Position numbers and translations under genes: made by a program | The notes under the pieces: generated by a model | Seen by the model: only the letters and a program-made list of their open reading frames with translations | The model's database searches: none | Told to the model about the DNA's origin: nothing | NCBI GenBank assembly: GCA_946902875.1 | Contig: OX336343.1 | Span: 10,653,754 to 10,717,753 of the forward strand | DNA: 64,000 nt | Direction of reading: 5' to 3' | From: Nematopogon swammerdamellus | Taxonomy: Eukaryota > Arthropoda > Insecta > Lepidoptera > Adelidae | Part shown: piece by piece, positions 32,384 through 43,514 of the stretch | How the letters are laid out: every line of letters begins with the position of its first letter | How positions within the stretch are numbered: position 1 is the stretch's first letter

Positions 32384-33658
32384 GAATGGCCCATAAGTCC
32401 TTAGTTTGAATTTCGAATTAAAAATATGTGGCGTGGGTGCGGCAAAGCGGCGACAATGTTCTTAATTCCTGCTCGTCGGACACGCCACACTAACCTATTT
32501 CACATTCCACTACACCGCACCAATTATGCAAAGAACTCAACTATTACTAGGCTAGCTAGCACATATAACAAGCATTTCAGCGACATTGATCCTTTTATAC
32601 ATACTAAGAACACATTCAAAAAAGATGTTATAAGAAATATTTTTCTAAAAAGAAAACAGTAATCATTATAAATAAACTATACTAAAAAAAAAATGTGTAT
32701 TATAATATTTGAGTCTAAAATAATTTTAGTTACATTTCATTATCTTTATTTATTCAATTTATTTATTATACATTATTTATTTTTACTTCTTAGTTTTTTT
32801 TCTCTTTATTTTAAATACGAATTGTCAACTGTATTAATTTCTTTGTTTCACGGCACTGTGGTACAACAATTTTTGTAAAAATGTCTTGTAAACACGAGAA
32901 AATGTTTTACTGGTTTAGTAATTTATGTGAAAAACCGCTTGCAATGTATGTACTATAAACTGTTAATTTTCCAAATATATAAAAATATAAATATAAAATA
33001 ATTCGAAATTAAATTTCTGTGAATTCAGTCGCTATGGAGCGTTTCACCTGTGCGGATCGCGATTTTGTGTAGGCGAGTTTTATCGCAACAATAATTCGGC
33101 GACCATTGCGCGGTGTAAATGTCGTGAACATCACAATTTGCGCAACTTTAATGACACTTCATCATTTCAAACGATCAAGAATTAGGTTGTAAGGTTTGAG
33201 GAGACCGGTTCGACATTAGATAGACAGCGGTCAGGCCGACCAAGGACAATGCGAACAGAAGAAAACATTAACAGGGTGGCAGAGTGCATTCGTAAGGATC
33301 CTACCCTGTCTACTCGTAAGCATTCCAATACGTTAAACGTGTCCAGAACATCCTTACAGTGTATTCTAAAGAAGGATTTACGTATGCACCCTTCAAAATT
33401 CAGTTGGTACAGGATTTTTTTTATGGGGGTACCTTAAAAGTAAAGTGTACGACATATACTTGAGGTCAGTTGATGAGCTACAAGAAAATATTCGAAGAGA
33501 AATTGCTTACATCACAGAATCGACTTGCCGCACAGTCATCGATCATTTTAGAGTTCGCTTACAGGAGTGCTGTGATCGTAACGGTTTACATTAAGACGGC
33601 TTAATTTTCAATAAATAAGTCCTATTTTGTTATGTTAAAGGACATTGGGCATTATTTA
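32384..33658 (+). pseudogene. Decayed Tc1-like transposon with a LINE inserted in it
   Basis: Frames between 33033 and 33594 yield a broken Tc1/IS630-type transposase: an N-terminal MERFTCADRDFV segment, an HTH-like block (NRVAECIRKDPTLSTRKHSN...VSRTSLQCILKKDL) and a C-terminal block (LKSKVYD, DELQENIRREIAYITE, RVRLQECCDRNG). Many stops and frameshifts; the DDE core is largely deleted. Possible terminal repeats: AATGGCCCATAAGTCCT near 32386 and AGGACATTGGGCATT near 33640. Confidence 0.65.
32425..32998 (+). pseudogene. LINE 3' fragment inside the Tc1-like element
   Basis: The + frame 32426-32662 ends a non-LTR retrotransposon polyprotein: RRTRHTNLFHIPLHRTNYAK, STITRLASTYNK and DIDPF match the common C-terminal pattern 'R.F.VP..RTN...S...R....N'. 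The AT-rich 3' part runs to about 32998. TTTCGAATTAAA just before and TTCGAAATTAAA just after look like the interrupted host sequence or an imperfect target duplication. Confidence 0.6.
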
Positions 33659-33897
33659 CCCGGTTTTTGAAAAATTGCGAACAAAAACCGAAATACTTTT
33701 AAATCATAGAGTTTCCAACCAGATTTAATTTTCTGTAGTTATTTCAGTTCATAACAATGGGAAAACTGAAATAATCGGTAAATTGTAAATCATTAATCAT
33801 TCATTACATTATACACGGCCGCCGCGCCGCCGCCGCGCCGCCCGCTGCCGTCCGCCGCACTCCGCCAGTGTAGTATATTTTTTTATCGTATGTATGA
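33659..33897. other. Intergenic DNA with a GC-rich patch
   Basis: CCGCCGCGCCGCC-type low complexity at 33818-33865. Nothing else recognised. Confidence 0.4.
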
Positions 33898-34118
33898 CTA
33901 GCTGTGCCCGCGGCTCCGCCCGCTCTCATATTTCACTTCACTGCTAACCTCATAAGCCATTTAGCGTGATAGTAAGTAGCCTATAGTTGATGGAAAGAAT
34001 CAAGCTATCCGTAGATTTTTTTTTTATTAAAATCGGTTCAGTGGTTCTCGAGTTATAAACGGACAGACAGACACTCAGACACTCAGACAGAAAGCAGACG
34101 TTGGATTTTATTATAGGT
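33898..34118 (-). mobile_element. Short Helitron-like element, second family
   Basis: On the - strand it ends in GCGGAGCCGCGGGCACAG followed by CTAG|T. The other end reads CCTATAATAAAATCCAACG. The near-identical + strand copy is at 56041-56255 (shared AACCACTGAACCGATTTTAA, CTATAGGCTACTTACTATCA, GCTTATGAGGTTAGCAGTGA). About 215 bp, non-coding. Confidence 0.65.
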
Positions 34119-35293
34119 AAGGATAAGGAAGGATAAGGATAGATATCTAGAGGAATTTCACGCACTCGCGGCGTTTTTAGATGAAATTAATGATGGATTT
34201 GGATGCAGCAGAATAAAAGTAAATAAAAAAATATGTTTTTTATTTTTCATTCCTTTCAAAAAAGTAGAAAAACGTATTAGTATTAAGTTTTTGTTTGAAT
34301 ATTGTTGTGTTCATTTTCTCGTTATTCCCACGACCCACAGAGATGCGACCTATACCATTGTAATCTAATTGTAATTACCTATCCTTCTGACCTGATTTTA
34401 TTTTTGTGCGCTGTGGGTAATAGTCCAATACAAAAATGTCTAATGTCCTTTACACAATAATATTTTTTCTTCATATTTAGTTTTTTATTTATTTACAATA
34501 TTTATATTTCTAAGGACTTATAGGCCACCTAGAATATAAATTCTTGCACGCTAATCATAAATAAAATAATATAATATGAAGACAACGTACAGACTAACAA
34601 TATGTAAACAAGAATAACAGAGAGAAAAAGATTCAAAGGCGAACTTATCACTAGTAGTGATTTTTTCAATCAATCTGTGTATGTACTGATTTGGAGAAAA
34701 TTATTGTTGAATACATTTTTACAATATTTCAACCGGTTTATTACGTCAGAATCCTACTCGACAATTTATCCATAGCATAAATAATTTTATAGTTATTAAA
34801 ATAGGAACATAGTTATGAAAGTTATAGGATACTTTCGAGCCATTTAGATTAGGAGTTAGGAGGGCTTTTTCAAGTAAGCCTCAGGTTGAATTTTGGTCAC
34901 GTAGTATTTAATATTCCGTATCGGTGGGGCATTAATGATTCCCAAACTGTGCTGGGACAAAGGGTCCTGCTGGGGTTCGGGTGGGGCTTCGTGGGGGTGA
35001 GCGCTTCGAAATCAATTAGCGACATTCATTTTTACTAGTGTTGAAGCTGAGTTATTTTTGGGCCTGATTTCTTTGGAATTATTGTCGCAATTCATTTTTA
35101 TGTTCTGTCTTCAGTACCGACATTACATTCTTTAGGCTGTTTAATATAATGAATCGAATAGTACTGAACGGATTGATAATATAACTAAATAAAATAAGAT
35201 TATTTTAAAAAGACTACGATGTAAAAGCAATTTACGTATCACTGAGTGATTACTCCACTTTTGGGAATGAGGAGCCAAACAAAAGGTGAAAAA
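34119..35293. other. Intergenic DNA, nothing recognised
   Basis: AT-rich; a few short frames without features. Confidence 0.4.
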
Positions 35294-35875
35294 AAAAACG
35301 GGCCAAGTTCGAGTCGGACTGGCGCAACGAGGTTTCCGGACCACAAAAAAAAAACAATGATAAAGAAACACGTTTCTTGTATGGGTTTAAGTTAAGTTTT
35401 TACTTTTTCAATTTTTTATTATTTGTTGTTAAATCCGCCATATTCTGTGAAAATTTCAACGGAATACCTGTTACGGTTCAAGAGATACAGCCCTCGGACA
35501 GATAGACGGACGGACGGACGGACAGACAGACAGACGGCGTAGGCTTATTAATAAGGCTTCCGTACGTGATACGGAAACCTAAAAAACGGGCCAAGTGCGA
35601 GTCGGACTCGCGCACCGAGGTATCCGCACCACAAGAAAAAAAAACACTTAAAAAACACGTTTCTTGTATGGGGAGCTCCTCAATTGTTCACTTTAGTGTT
35701 GAATTATTTGCTATTATATCCGGCAAAATAGCACTATTCTGTGAACATTTTAACCAGCTAGCTATTACGGTTCCAAAGATACAGCCATCGGATGATCGGA
35801 CGGACAGGCAGACAGACAGACATACGTTGTAGGATTAGTAATAGGCCTCCGTATTTATACGGACCCCTAAAAAGG
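35294..35875 (-). repeat. Two dispersed repeat D copies in tandem, same orientation
   Basis: Copy 1 about 35294-35582 and copy 2 about 35580-35875. Each starts AACGGGCCAAGT.CGAGTCGG and ends ATACGGA.ACCTAAAAA with a GACGGACGGACAGACAG-type tract before the end. The end of copy 1 directly serves as the start of copy 2. Confidence 0.75.
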
Positions 35876-37111
35876 GGGAATCGCCTTTGAAAATAGCTTT
35901 TTTAAAAGTGTTTTTAAGGTGTCTAACGACGCCCATGGACATTCGGTCGTATGCGGGGGTTGCGAATGCCATGCCGGCCTGACAGGTGCCCATAGCTGAA
36001 ATAGCTTTTAGCTTTCTCGTACATATTAGTCATACTTGAGTTCTTAAATAATAGTACTTATGAACTTACTATGTAAATGTCAGCCCGGTTGTAATAGAGA
36101 AAAGTGTAGGGACCTAAAACCTATAAAATTTCCACCTCATCCCAACATTTAAAATATCGTCTTCGCCCAATAAATGTAAGCGTATATAGGTACCTAATGT
36201 ATACATAAATGGGGTAAATAAAGGTAAGAGTATACATGAGGCTCTGGGTAAAAGGTATATATCTTATATATGGGATATGTATATATATGACTGCTTCCGA
36301 TTTAGTACCGGACGGACGTTGGTTACGACCCGAATGATATTTTACGGTTATTGCTAATGGAGTCGTGCTGAGCAGTCAACGCTACTTCTACCCTTTATAT
36401 ATACTTAGCGCCGTTCAATGTTCGAATATTTGAACTCGAATAAATTATATTCGATGGAGATTGAAATTCGAGCGTTATTTCGCGGTGGCAGTTATGTACA
36501 TGAGCACAAATAAATTAGTAAATCTACCATCTACGTAGCAGTTTGGGTTTCAATACTTTCAATGTAACCACGGTTCAACGGATTTAGATGTGGACTTCAT
36601 GAATGCAATCTGATGTGATGCTGAATGCTGAAAGCTGTAAGTCGGGTTTTATAAAAAAAGATCATTTCTTTTCGTTCTAAACTGTTAAGTTTGTTATATT
36701 TTAAGGTTCTCCACCCCACTTGATGGAGTATGGAAAAATAATTTTTTTTTCACATTTTGAGAATACGGCGCCTAGCGCCCACCATTTTGAATTTCTCTTA
36801 AAAAGTCTATCTGGACTATTGAGACGTATTGTTGGATTCGTCTCATTAGTCTGCAACATAATATGTTGAAATCGGTTAAGTAGTTTAGGCTCTGTGGGAA
36901 CTTGATAACTTGATTTAGTTAGCACGTATCAGTTTCCATAAAAGTATCCACTCCTGTATACTCTCGAATGTTACTCCAGTCCTCCCGTCCTTCAGTGGTA
37001 CCAAACCACTGATTGCCTCCGACGTACTTGTCGTCGTTCCACCGCGGGCGGGTGGTCTTACCACACTCCGTTTCCCCATAGTAAGAGGAGACGAGTAGGT
37101 TAACTGGAGCA
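35876..37111. other. Intergenic DNA with a LINE tail fragment
   Basis: 35915-35995 is a - strand LINE 3' tail (GACGCCCATGGACATTCGG, ATGCCGGCCTGACAGGTGCC). 36700-36905 resembles 24230-24415 in the GMC intron (CGCC...CCATTTTGAATTT, AAATC..TTAAG..GTTTAGG) and is probably another dispersed repeat. No gene seen. Confidence 0.45.
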
Positions 37112-37181
37112 CGTTTTTAGGGTTGCGTATCCATACGAAGGGCGGAAGCCTATTACTAAGCTTACGCCGCGCCGCCTGTCA

Positions 37182-37219
<38 letters not shown>

Positions 37220-37512
37220 CCCAGGGCTGTATCTCTTGAACCGTAATAGGTAGCCCGTTGAAATTTTCATAGAATATGTGTTATTATGGCCGATATAACA
37301 ACAAATAATAAAAACAAGAAAAAGTAAAAAAATCACGGGGTTCCCATAGGAGAAACTAAAAAGTGTATGTGCGCCATCTACCGAAAAGAGTATGAAGCAT
37401 TTTAACTAATCATGAATTTGAACTAATATGAAGCATTTCACAGAACACACCATATGACAGCGCTATACGGAACCCTAGGTGCGCGAGTTCGACTCGCACT
37501 TGGCCGGTTTTT
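37112..37512 (+). repeat. Dispersed repeat D, near full length
   Basis: TTTTTAGGGTTGCGTATCCA to CACTTGGCCGGTTTTT. Contains a clean CTGT tetranucleotide tract (37186-37210). Confidence 0.8.
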
Positions 37513-37629
37513 AAAATCATTACCTACGCTGCGCCGACACGCAGGGCTGTCACAACTCACAACACTAACACAATTAGGTAGTGAGCCCGCCATGGTGGAA
37601 ATGCAATTCCAGAGAGAAAGATAGAGAGA

Positions 37630-37915
37630 GAGAGAGTTTTATAATAACTACTATTTATTCAGAAATTAAAAAATCTTACGAATTTTTGGCTTTCTCCGTC
37701 GAAACTTTAGGCCCCTGGAGTAAGGAAGTAAAAAATCTTGTGCACACTTTAGGCTCAAAATTAAAAATTATTTCGGGCGACCCTCGTTCAGGAGTTTATC
37801 TCAAACAGAGGGTCAGCATCGCCATCCAGCGTGGGAATGCCGCGAGTATGCTGGGAACACTCAGCTCCATCCCCAGGCAAAATTTCAGTGAAATATTTTA
37901 TATAGTTATGTAAGT
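37630..37915 (+). pseudogene. LINE ORF C-terminal fragment
   Basis: A + frame reads YEFLAFSVETLGPWSKEV, LGSKLKIISGDPRSGVYLKQ and VSIAIQRGNAASMLGTL. This matches the segment 'VETLG.W...A......LG..L....GD.R...FL.QRI..A.QRGNAAS.LGT' found at the C-terminus of several insect non-LTR retrotransposons. The rest of the polyprotein is missing. Confidence 0.7.
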
Positions 37916-37957
37916 AGTTTGTTTAGCATTTTCATTTTGTATTCATTTTATATCAAA

Positions 37958-40923
37958 CTAGCTTTTGCCCGCGGCTTCGCTCGCGTGAAATTCGTATTTC
38001 AAAGAAAGCAAGTAAGTAACTAAGACTGATCTGCGTTAAGTAAGGTAAACGATAAACCTTCTCAAATAAAGTAAGTAACTAACGGCGAGGGTTCAGGCTG
38101 AGCTGCATTCTGGAAGACAATAAACCTTCTCGAAGAAAGTAAGTAACTAAGGGCGAGGCCGAAGGCCGAGCTGCGTTCAGGAAGACGATAAACCCACTCA
38201 AATAAAGTAAACAATTGAGCGTACAGCAAGACTATAAACCTTCTTGAAGAAAGTAAGTCACTGAGGGCGAGGCCGAAGGCCGAGCTGCGTTCAGGAAGAC
38301 GATAACCTTTTCGAAGAAGTAAGTAACAGAGGGCGAGGCCGAAGGCCGAGCTGCTTTCAGGAAGAACATAAACCTTCTCGAAGAAAGTAAGTAACTAAGG
38401 GCGAGGCCGAAGGCCGAGCTGTGTTCAGGAAGACTATAAACCATCTCGAGGAAATTAAGTAATTGATGGCGAGGCCGAAGGCCGAGCTGCGTTCAGGAAG
38501 ACGATAAACCTACTCAAAGAAAGTAAGTAATTGAGGGTGAGACCGAAGGCCGAGCTGCGTACAGCAAGACTATAAACCTTCTTGAACAAATAAGTCACTG
38601 AGGGCGAGGCCGAAGGCCGAGCTGCGTTCAGGAAGACGATAACTTTTTCGAAGAAGTAAGTAACTAAGGGCGAGGCCGAAGGCCGAGCTGCGTTCAGGAA
38701 GACTATAAACCTTCTCGAATAAATTAAGTAATCGTGGCCAAGACCGAAGGCCGAGCTGCGTTCAGGAAGACCATAAACCTTCTCGAAGAAAGTAAGTAGC
38801 TAAGGGCGAGGCCGAAGGCCGAGCTGCTTTCAGGAAGACTATAAACCTTCTTGATGAAAGTAAGTACCTAACTGAGGGCGAGGCCGAAGGCCGAGCTGTG
38901 TTCAGGAAGACTATAAACCATCTCGAGGAAATTAAGTAATTGATGGCGAGGCCGAAGGCCGAGCTGCGTTCAGGAAGACGATAAACCTACTCAAAGAAAG
39001 TAAGTAATTGAGGGTGAGGCCGAAGGCCGAGCTGCGTACAGCAAGACTATAAACCTTCTTGAACAAATAAGTCACTGAGGGCGAGGCCGAAGGCCGAGCT
39101 GCGTACAGCAAGACTATAAACCTTCTTGAACAAATAAGTCACTGAGGGCGAGGCCGAAGGCCGAGCTGCGTTCAGGAAGACTTTAAACCTTCTCGAATAA
39201 ATTAAGTAATCGTGGCCAAGACCGAAGGCCGAGCTGCGTTCAGGAAGACCATAAACCTTCTCGAAGAAAGTAAGTAACTAAGGGCGAGGCCGAAGGCCGA
39301 GCTGCGTTCAGGAAGACTATAAACCTTCTTGATGAAAGTAAGTACCTAACTGAGGGCGAGGCCGAAGGCCGAGCTGCGTCCAGGAAGACTATAAACCTTC
39401 TTGATGAAAGTAAGTACCTAACTGAGGGTGAGGCCGAAGGCCGAGCTGCGTTCAGGAAGACCATAAACCTTCTCGAAGAAAGTAAAAGGGTGAGGCCGAA
39501 GGTCGAGCTGCGTTCAGGAAGAGCATAAACCTTCTCGAACAAATTAAGTAATTGAGGGCGAGGCCGAAGGCCGAGCTTTGTTCAGGAAGACTATAAACCG
39601 TCTTGAAGAAAGTAACTATCGCCCATAGTTACTTACTGTCATCGAGAAGGTTTAGTTTCTTCCAGAATACAGCTTGGCCTTCGGTCACGCCCTTAGTTAC
39701 TTACTTTCTTCGAGAAGGATTATAGTCTTCCTGAACGCAGCTCGACCTTAGGCCTCGCCCTCAGTTACTTACTTTCTTCGAGAAGGTTGAAGGTCTTCCT
39801 GAACGCAGCTCGGCCTTCGGCCTCGCCCTTTGTTGCTTATTTTCTTCGAAACGGTTTAACCTCTTCCTGTTCGCCCTCCGGTCCCGGCCTAGTTACTTTT
39901 TTTTTAGTTAGAGAAGTTAGAGAAGTAGTTAGAGAAGCGCAGCGCTTCTCTCAAGACATTCTCATCGTCGTAACTTTTAAACTATTTGTCCAAATTACTT
40001 AGTGCAACAGCCAAAGTTTATCTACTTTAAATACCAGAAGCGATAAAAGTATGTATTTTGATAAGAATTAATTTAAAACTCAAAGAGTTTGTATTACGTA
40101 GGAGCGCAGCGACGTAATACAAACTCTTTGTTAAAACTATAAAATGTGCATTGTAAATACAGTATGCAATTTAAATGTATTTTTGGTTCACTATTTTGGC
40201 TATAGTGGCTTCCACATAAAAGGTAGATATATGCTGTCGCGGACTTTTTTTTAGAACTATTTTAGAGAAACTACCTCATCATACACTATCATCGTGTAAC
40301 TCTAACGGTTTATGCAGCGCACGCCGAGATAGGTCTCAGAAGGCAGGATTTTTTCCGACTTACTTGACATTTATCGATATTTGGGCAAATTTACACAATG
40401 TCTTTATAAATTATAGCCTTTTTGATGTATAAGCTATAGTACTGTAAAGGCTCATCAAAATCTGTTCAGTAGTTTTTGCGTGAAAGAGGAATATAGTGCG
40501 GCTGCTCGGTTCGCTGTTGAGTTTATAGGCCGCGCCTCCCGCGCGCCGCCTCCGCGCCGCCGCGTCGCGCGCCGCCAACTGCCGCTCGCTCGGTAAATAC
40601 CTGTAGTATGTATAGTACTAAGGCGCGCGGATTGAACATATCGGTTTGTATGGGAGCCACATCTTAGCGTAATCGGAACTGAATTTTATATAGCCTATCC
40701 TGTGTCCCATATAGTTAAATGTGCTTGTACAAAGTTTCATCGAATTCGGATGATCGGTTTAAGAGTTATGGCGGAACATACATACATATATACATACAGA
40801 AAAGATTTCTAAAAATCGTCAATTAAGCTTTAGTATCATACATAGAGGCTACAAACTCAATATTTCCTAAAACAAAGCAACTTACTCCATGACCATCCCT
40901 CACAGATTTATTATTAGTATTGA
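37958..40923 (-). mobile_element. Composite Helitron-like element with foldback minisatellite, second copy
   Basis: On the - strand it begins TCAATACTAATAATAAATC (at 40923) and ends CGCGGGCAAAAGCTAG at 37958, followed by T. The body (39905-40923) is a close inverted relative of 17544-18500: the hairpin GAGAGAAGCGCTGCGCTTCT, the GC-rich block and the CCGGAACTG...CCTATCC region. The minisatellite fills 38005-39880, about 22 units in one orientation to 39600 and then about 4 flipped units. No transposition gene is present. Confidence 0.75.
40083..40132. mobile_element. Small palindromic insertion in the composite element
   Basis: AAAGAGTTTGTATTACGTAG then GAGCGCAGCGACGTAATACA..., a near-perfect hairpin. 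It interrupts sequence that is continuous in the relative near 18325-18345 (GTTTTAAATTAATTC), so it is a later insertion or local palindromic duplication. Confidence 0.7.
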
Positions 40924-41314
40924 TTGATTGATAAATCTACAGTATATTATAATTTTACTTACTGACGACGGCTAGCGCCGAAATATCTAAGAAGTGTAAT
41001 TTATTGTACAAAACCAAATAATACAACACCACATAGTGGTTGAAAAATAATAAATATATAAATGAAATATATGAAATATATAATGATGGCGGGGCGGCCA
41101 TCACTGACTACAAGCGAGGGAAGTGAGAATGTAAGTAGTGGTTGTGTACGGACAGCTGGCGCTGGCGCGCGCTTGTGTGAGTGCGAAATCGGTGCGCTTG
41201 TATGAACACGGCTAACTGACTAATCCATGCACAACATTTCAAATAACAAATTTTAAATCCAGAAAAAAATATGGTACACACGACCGGATAGACGTTAGAC
41301 AGGCGGTGCCTACC
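40924..41314. other. Intergenic DNA, nothing recognised
   Basis: No supported exon or repeat. Confidence 0.4.
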
Positions 41315-41494
41315 TAGTACAGTTCCCGGCAGCAAATAATGCATGACGCTTTGGAAAGAGACAATCCGATTGTAGAGCCTCTCGTCACTGTCGCACAGAG
41401 ACGTGCGAGTTCGCGCGACAGGGACGACGCTCTACAACCGGACGGTCTCTTTCTAAAGCCCGATGTGCATTATTTACTTGCGCGTACTGTACCT
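41315..41494. mobile_element. Foldback MITE
   Basis: Arms of about 85 bp: AGCAAATAATGCATGACGCT pairs with CGATGTGCATTATTTACTTG (imperfect), and GATTGTAGAGCCTCTCGTCA pairs with GACGACGCTCTACAACCGG. The outer ends are GTACAG/CTGTAC. Loop about 10 bp. Confidence 0.7.
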
Positions 41495-41642
41495 ACATAC
41501 AGCTACTGCTGCGCGAGCCACCTCCGCGCCCGATCGTATAAAGCCGTACAACCTAATCAAGTTACGAGTATCTTTAATTTTGTTTCTATTGGTTCCCTAA
41601 AGTTTAGCCTTGTTAAGTTTACCTCACCCTCTTCCTCTATCT

Positions 41643-41825
41643 CCACATACATACCACACGCTGTATCCCAACACTCGGAGTAAGCAGAGTAGTCGGTGTT
41701 GTGCTGCAGGTGCTCTGTAAATTACATGACTCGGTGGAAGGACCGTGCCAAGATGAGAGGTGGCTATCCTGTCGCCCTTATGCACGGCATCTTAGTCGCC
41801 TTTTATGACATGCATGGGGAGATAA
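41643..41825 (+). repeat. Dispersed repeat C, internally deleted
   Basis: CATACCACACGCTGTATCCC, GTAAGCAGAGTAGTCGGTGT, GACTCGGTGGAAGGACCGTG and CACGGCATCTTAGTCGCC. Confidence 0.7.
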
Positions 41826-42049
41826 TATGCACAATAGAATAGAATGCCTTAAGTCATTAAGTTCGCCAATTGTATAACCGTTGTATGAAATTGGCGCTCA
41901 ACAAAGAATATAATATATAATATAGATAATTTTTTTTTTAAGTAGGTGAATAAACGCACTAGGGTCAGACTTGCTTGCTTACATATTTTACTGATGACAA
42001 CACCTTATCTGGGCATTAGTTTCCATGGAAGTAATAAATAAAACACATA

Positions 42050-43406
42050 AGTATAAACGGTCACATCATGTTTATTGAATATTTTCATTACATTTTTCGG
42101 AGCGTTGCTTGTCTTCATACTAGGTAAATAATGATGCGTTCGCAAATATAATTTCAAGTGGCTGTTTGCAAAACCCACCAATATCCGTCGTATTGAAAAA
42201 TAAATATGCTAAAACAACATCTCAAATATCAAATTTGTTTTGTACGTTTGTTCTTGATGGATTATTTCTATTAAAATAATTTTCAACTCTTTATATTTTC
42301 AAGTTTGAAAAAAAAAACGAAGCTAGCATGCGCCGCGATAGGTTTTGCATTCATATAAAATTGTTTTATATAATTTATTATAATCTACATGAAAATTATA
42401 ATAAATATATATATATTATAAATACTATTCATGATATTGAAACATCTATCTAAATATTTTGAACAATTACTTTTATAAATATTCGTATATACCTATTTGT
42501 ATAAATCGAAATCGTTGCATACTAAACATAAGTTACACATTTCATAATTTTATGTCCAAGACAAAATTCGTCATCCTTACTCCCCAGGAATCTTTTCTAA
42601 TATAATTCTATGTTCGTTATACAATTTTCTATATTTGGGCTCATAAAATATAGAAAGTTGTGCAAACATAACAACGATCGTTTTTATAATTTTATATATT
42701 TACAAAACATGTTAGATTGTTAAATTGATTCACAACTGATTAAAACTACATATCTACAACTTAATTTTTTTTAACTATATTTTATTTTATCATAATTCTC
42801 CACTTCAAGTAATTTATTACTTAAATCTTTTTGTCTCATTGTACAATATTTATATTTGGTATTAAATGTTGTCGGTCCCACTACGATGTTTTAAAAAATT
42901 GTGACAAGATCAATTACGTATAAATTTAATTTGAGATAATTTATTAACATGTGTTTTGCATGACATTAAAAATTATATTAAATACTACCTACTATGTACC
43001 TAATTACGCGTGTATGCTTACAAACTGTATTGCGTACAAAATTTCTTAATCTAAAAATCCTGTAAGATATCCAATGTTGAACAGTTTACGTATTACAAGG
43101 TTATATGTATGGACGCGATAAATAAGAATTCTGAGGTGCTATGAGCAACGCGAAGACGAAAACGCAATATGGATGGATGTAAAGACTCGTCTGTAGCGCT
43201 AATATCCACGAAGCGATAAACCATTAGCGCAATGAACGCACGCGTCAGTAGCGTACAGCAGAGACGCACAGTGTACGGATATAGATGCCAGGAGCAAAAA
43301 AATCGGCGCAACGAACGCAGATATAGTTGATGAAAAAATTGCATCAAACAGTACTATGACATGTTGTAAAAGGGATAAGTGTGATAGTAGATTTGTTGTT
43401 GAATGT
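42050..43406 (-). other. Probable 3' UTR of the receptor gene
   Basis: AT-rich sequence downstream (- strand) of the receptor stop codon. It has several - strand AATAAA signals, for example near 42937-42942, near 42823 and at about 42070-42076 (TTTATT on the + strand). No competing gene is seen. The true 3' end is not determinable here. Confidence 0.4.
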
Positions 43407-43514
43407 TCAGACGATGTCGTGACAGGAGCCGTTGCCGTTGCCAGTTCTGGTCGTCTTTGTAGCTTGCGGCCTCCCACTCTTGATGTCGTTGTATGTAGGT
43501 GGACAGTACATCAC
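43407..43514 (-). CDS. Allatostatin A receptor-like GPCR, last coding exon
   Basis: The acceptor (TTTGTGTGATAG on the - strand) is followed by 36 codons: VMYCPPTYNDIKSGRPQATK, then TTRTGNGNGSCHDIV, then TGA at 43409-43407. It joins in phase 0 to the exon at 44961-45116, giving ...FRIAFRKVMYCPP.... This is the intracellular tail. From memory, the Drosophila allatostatin receptor tail also has a TKTTRT stretch and ends in an acidic-X-hydrophobic tripeptide, as here (DIV). The Cys residues could be palmitoylated, and DIV fits a class III PDZ ligand; both are inferences. ORF callers miss this exon because it is short and has no Met at its start. Confidence 0.75.
   Translation of the reverse strand: MMYCPPTYNDIKSGRPQATKTTRTGNGNGSCHDIV

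Noticed and set aside
41315..41494. Pre-microRNA hairpin
   Set aside because: The arms are too long (about 85 bp) and extend to palindromic ends typical of a MITE. No evidence of precise processing can be seen.
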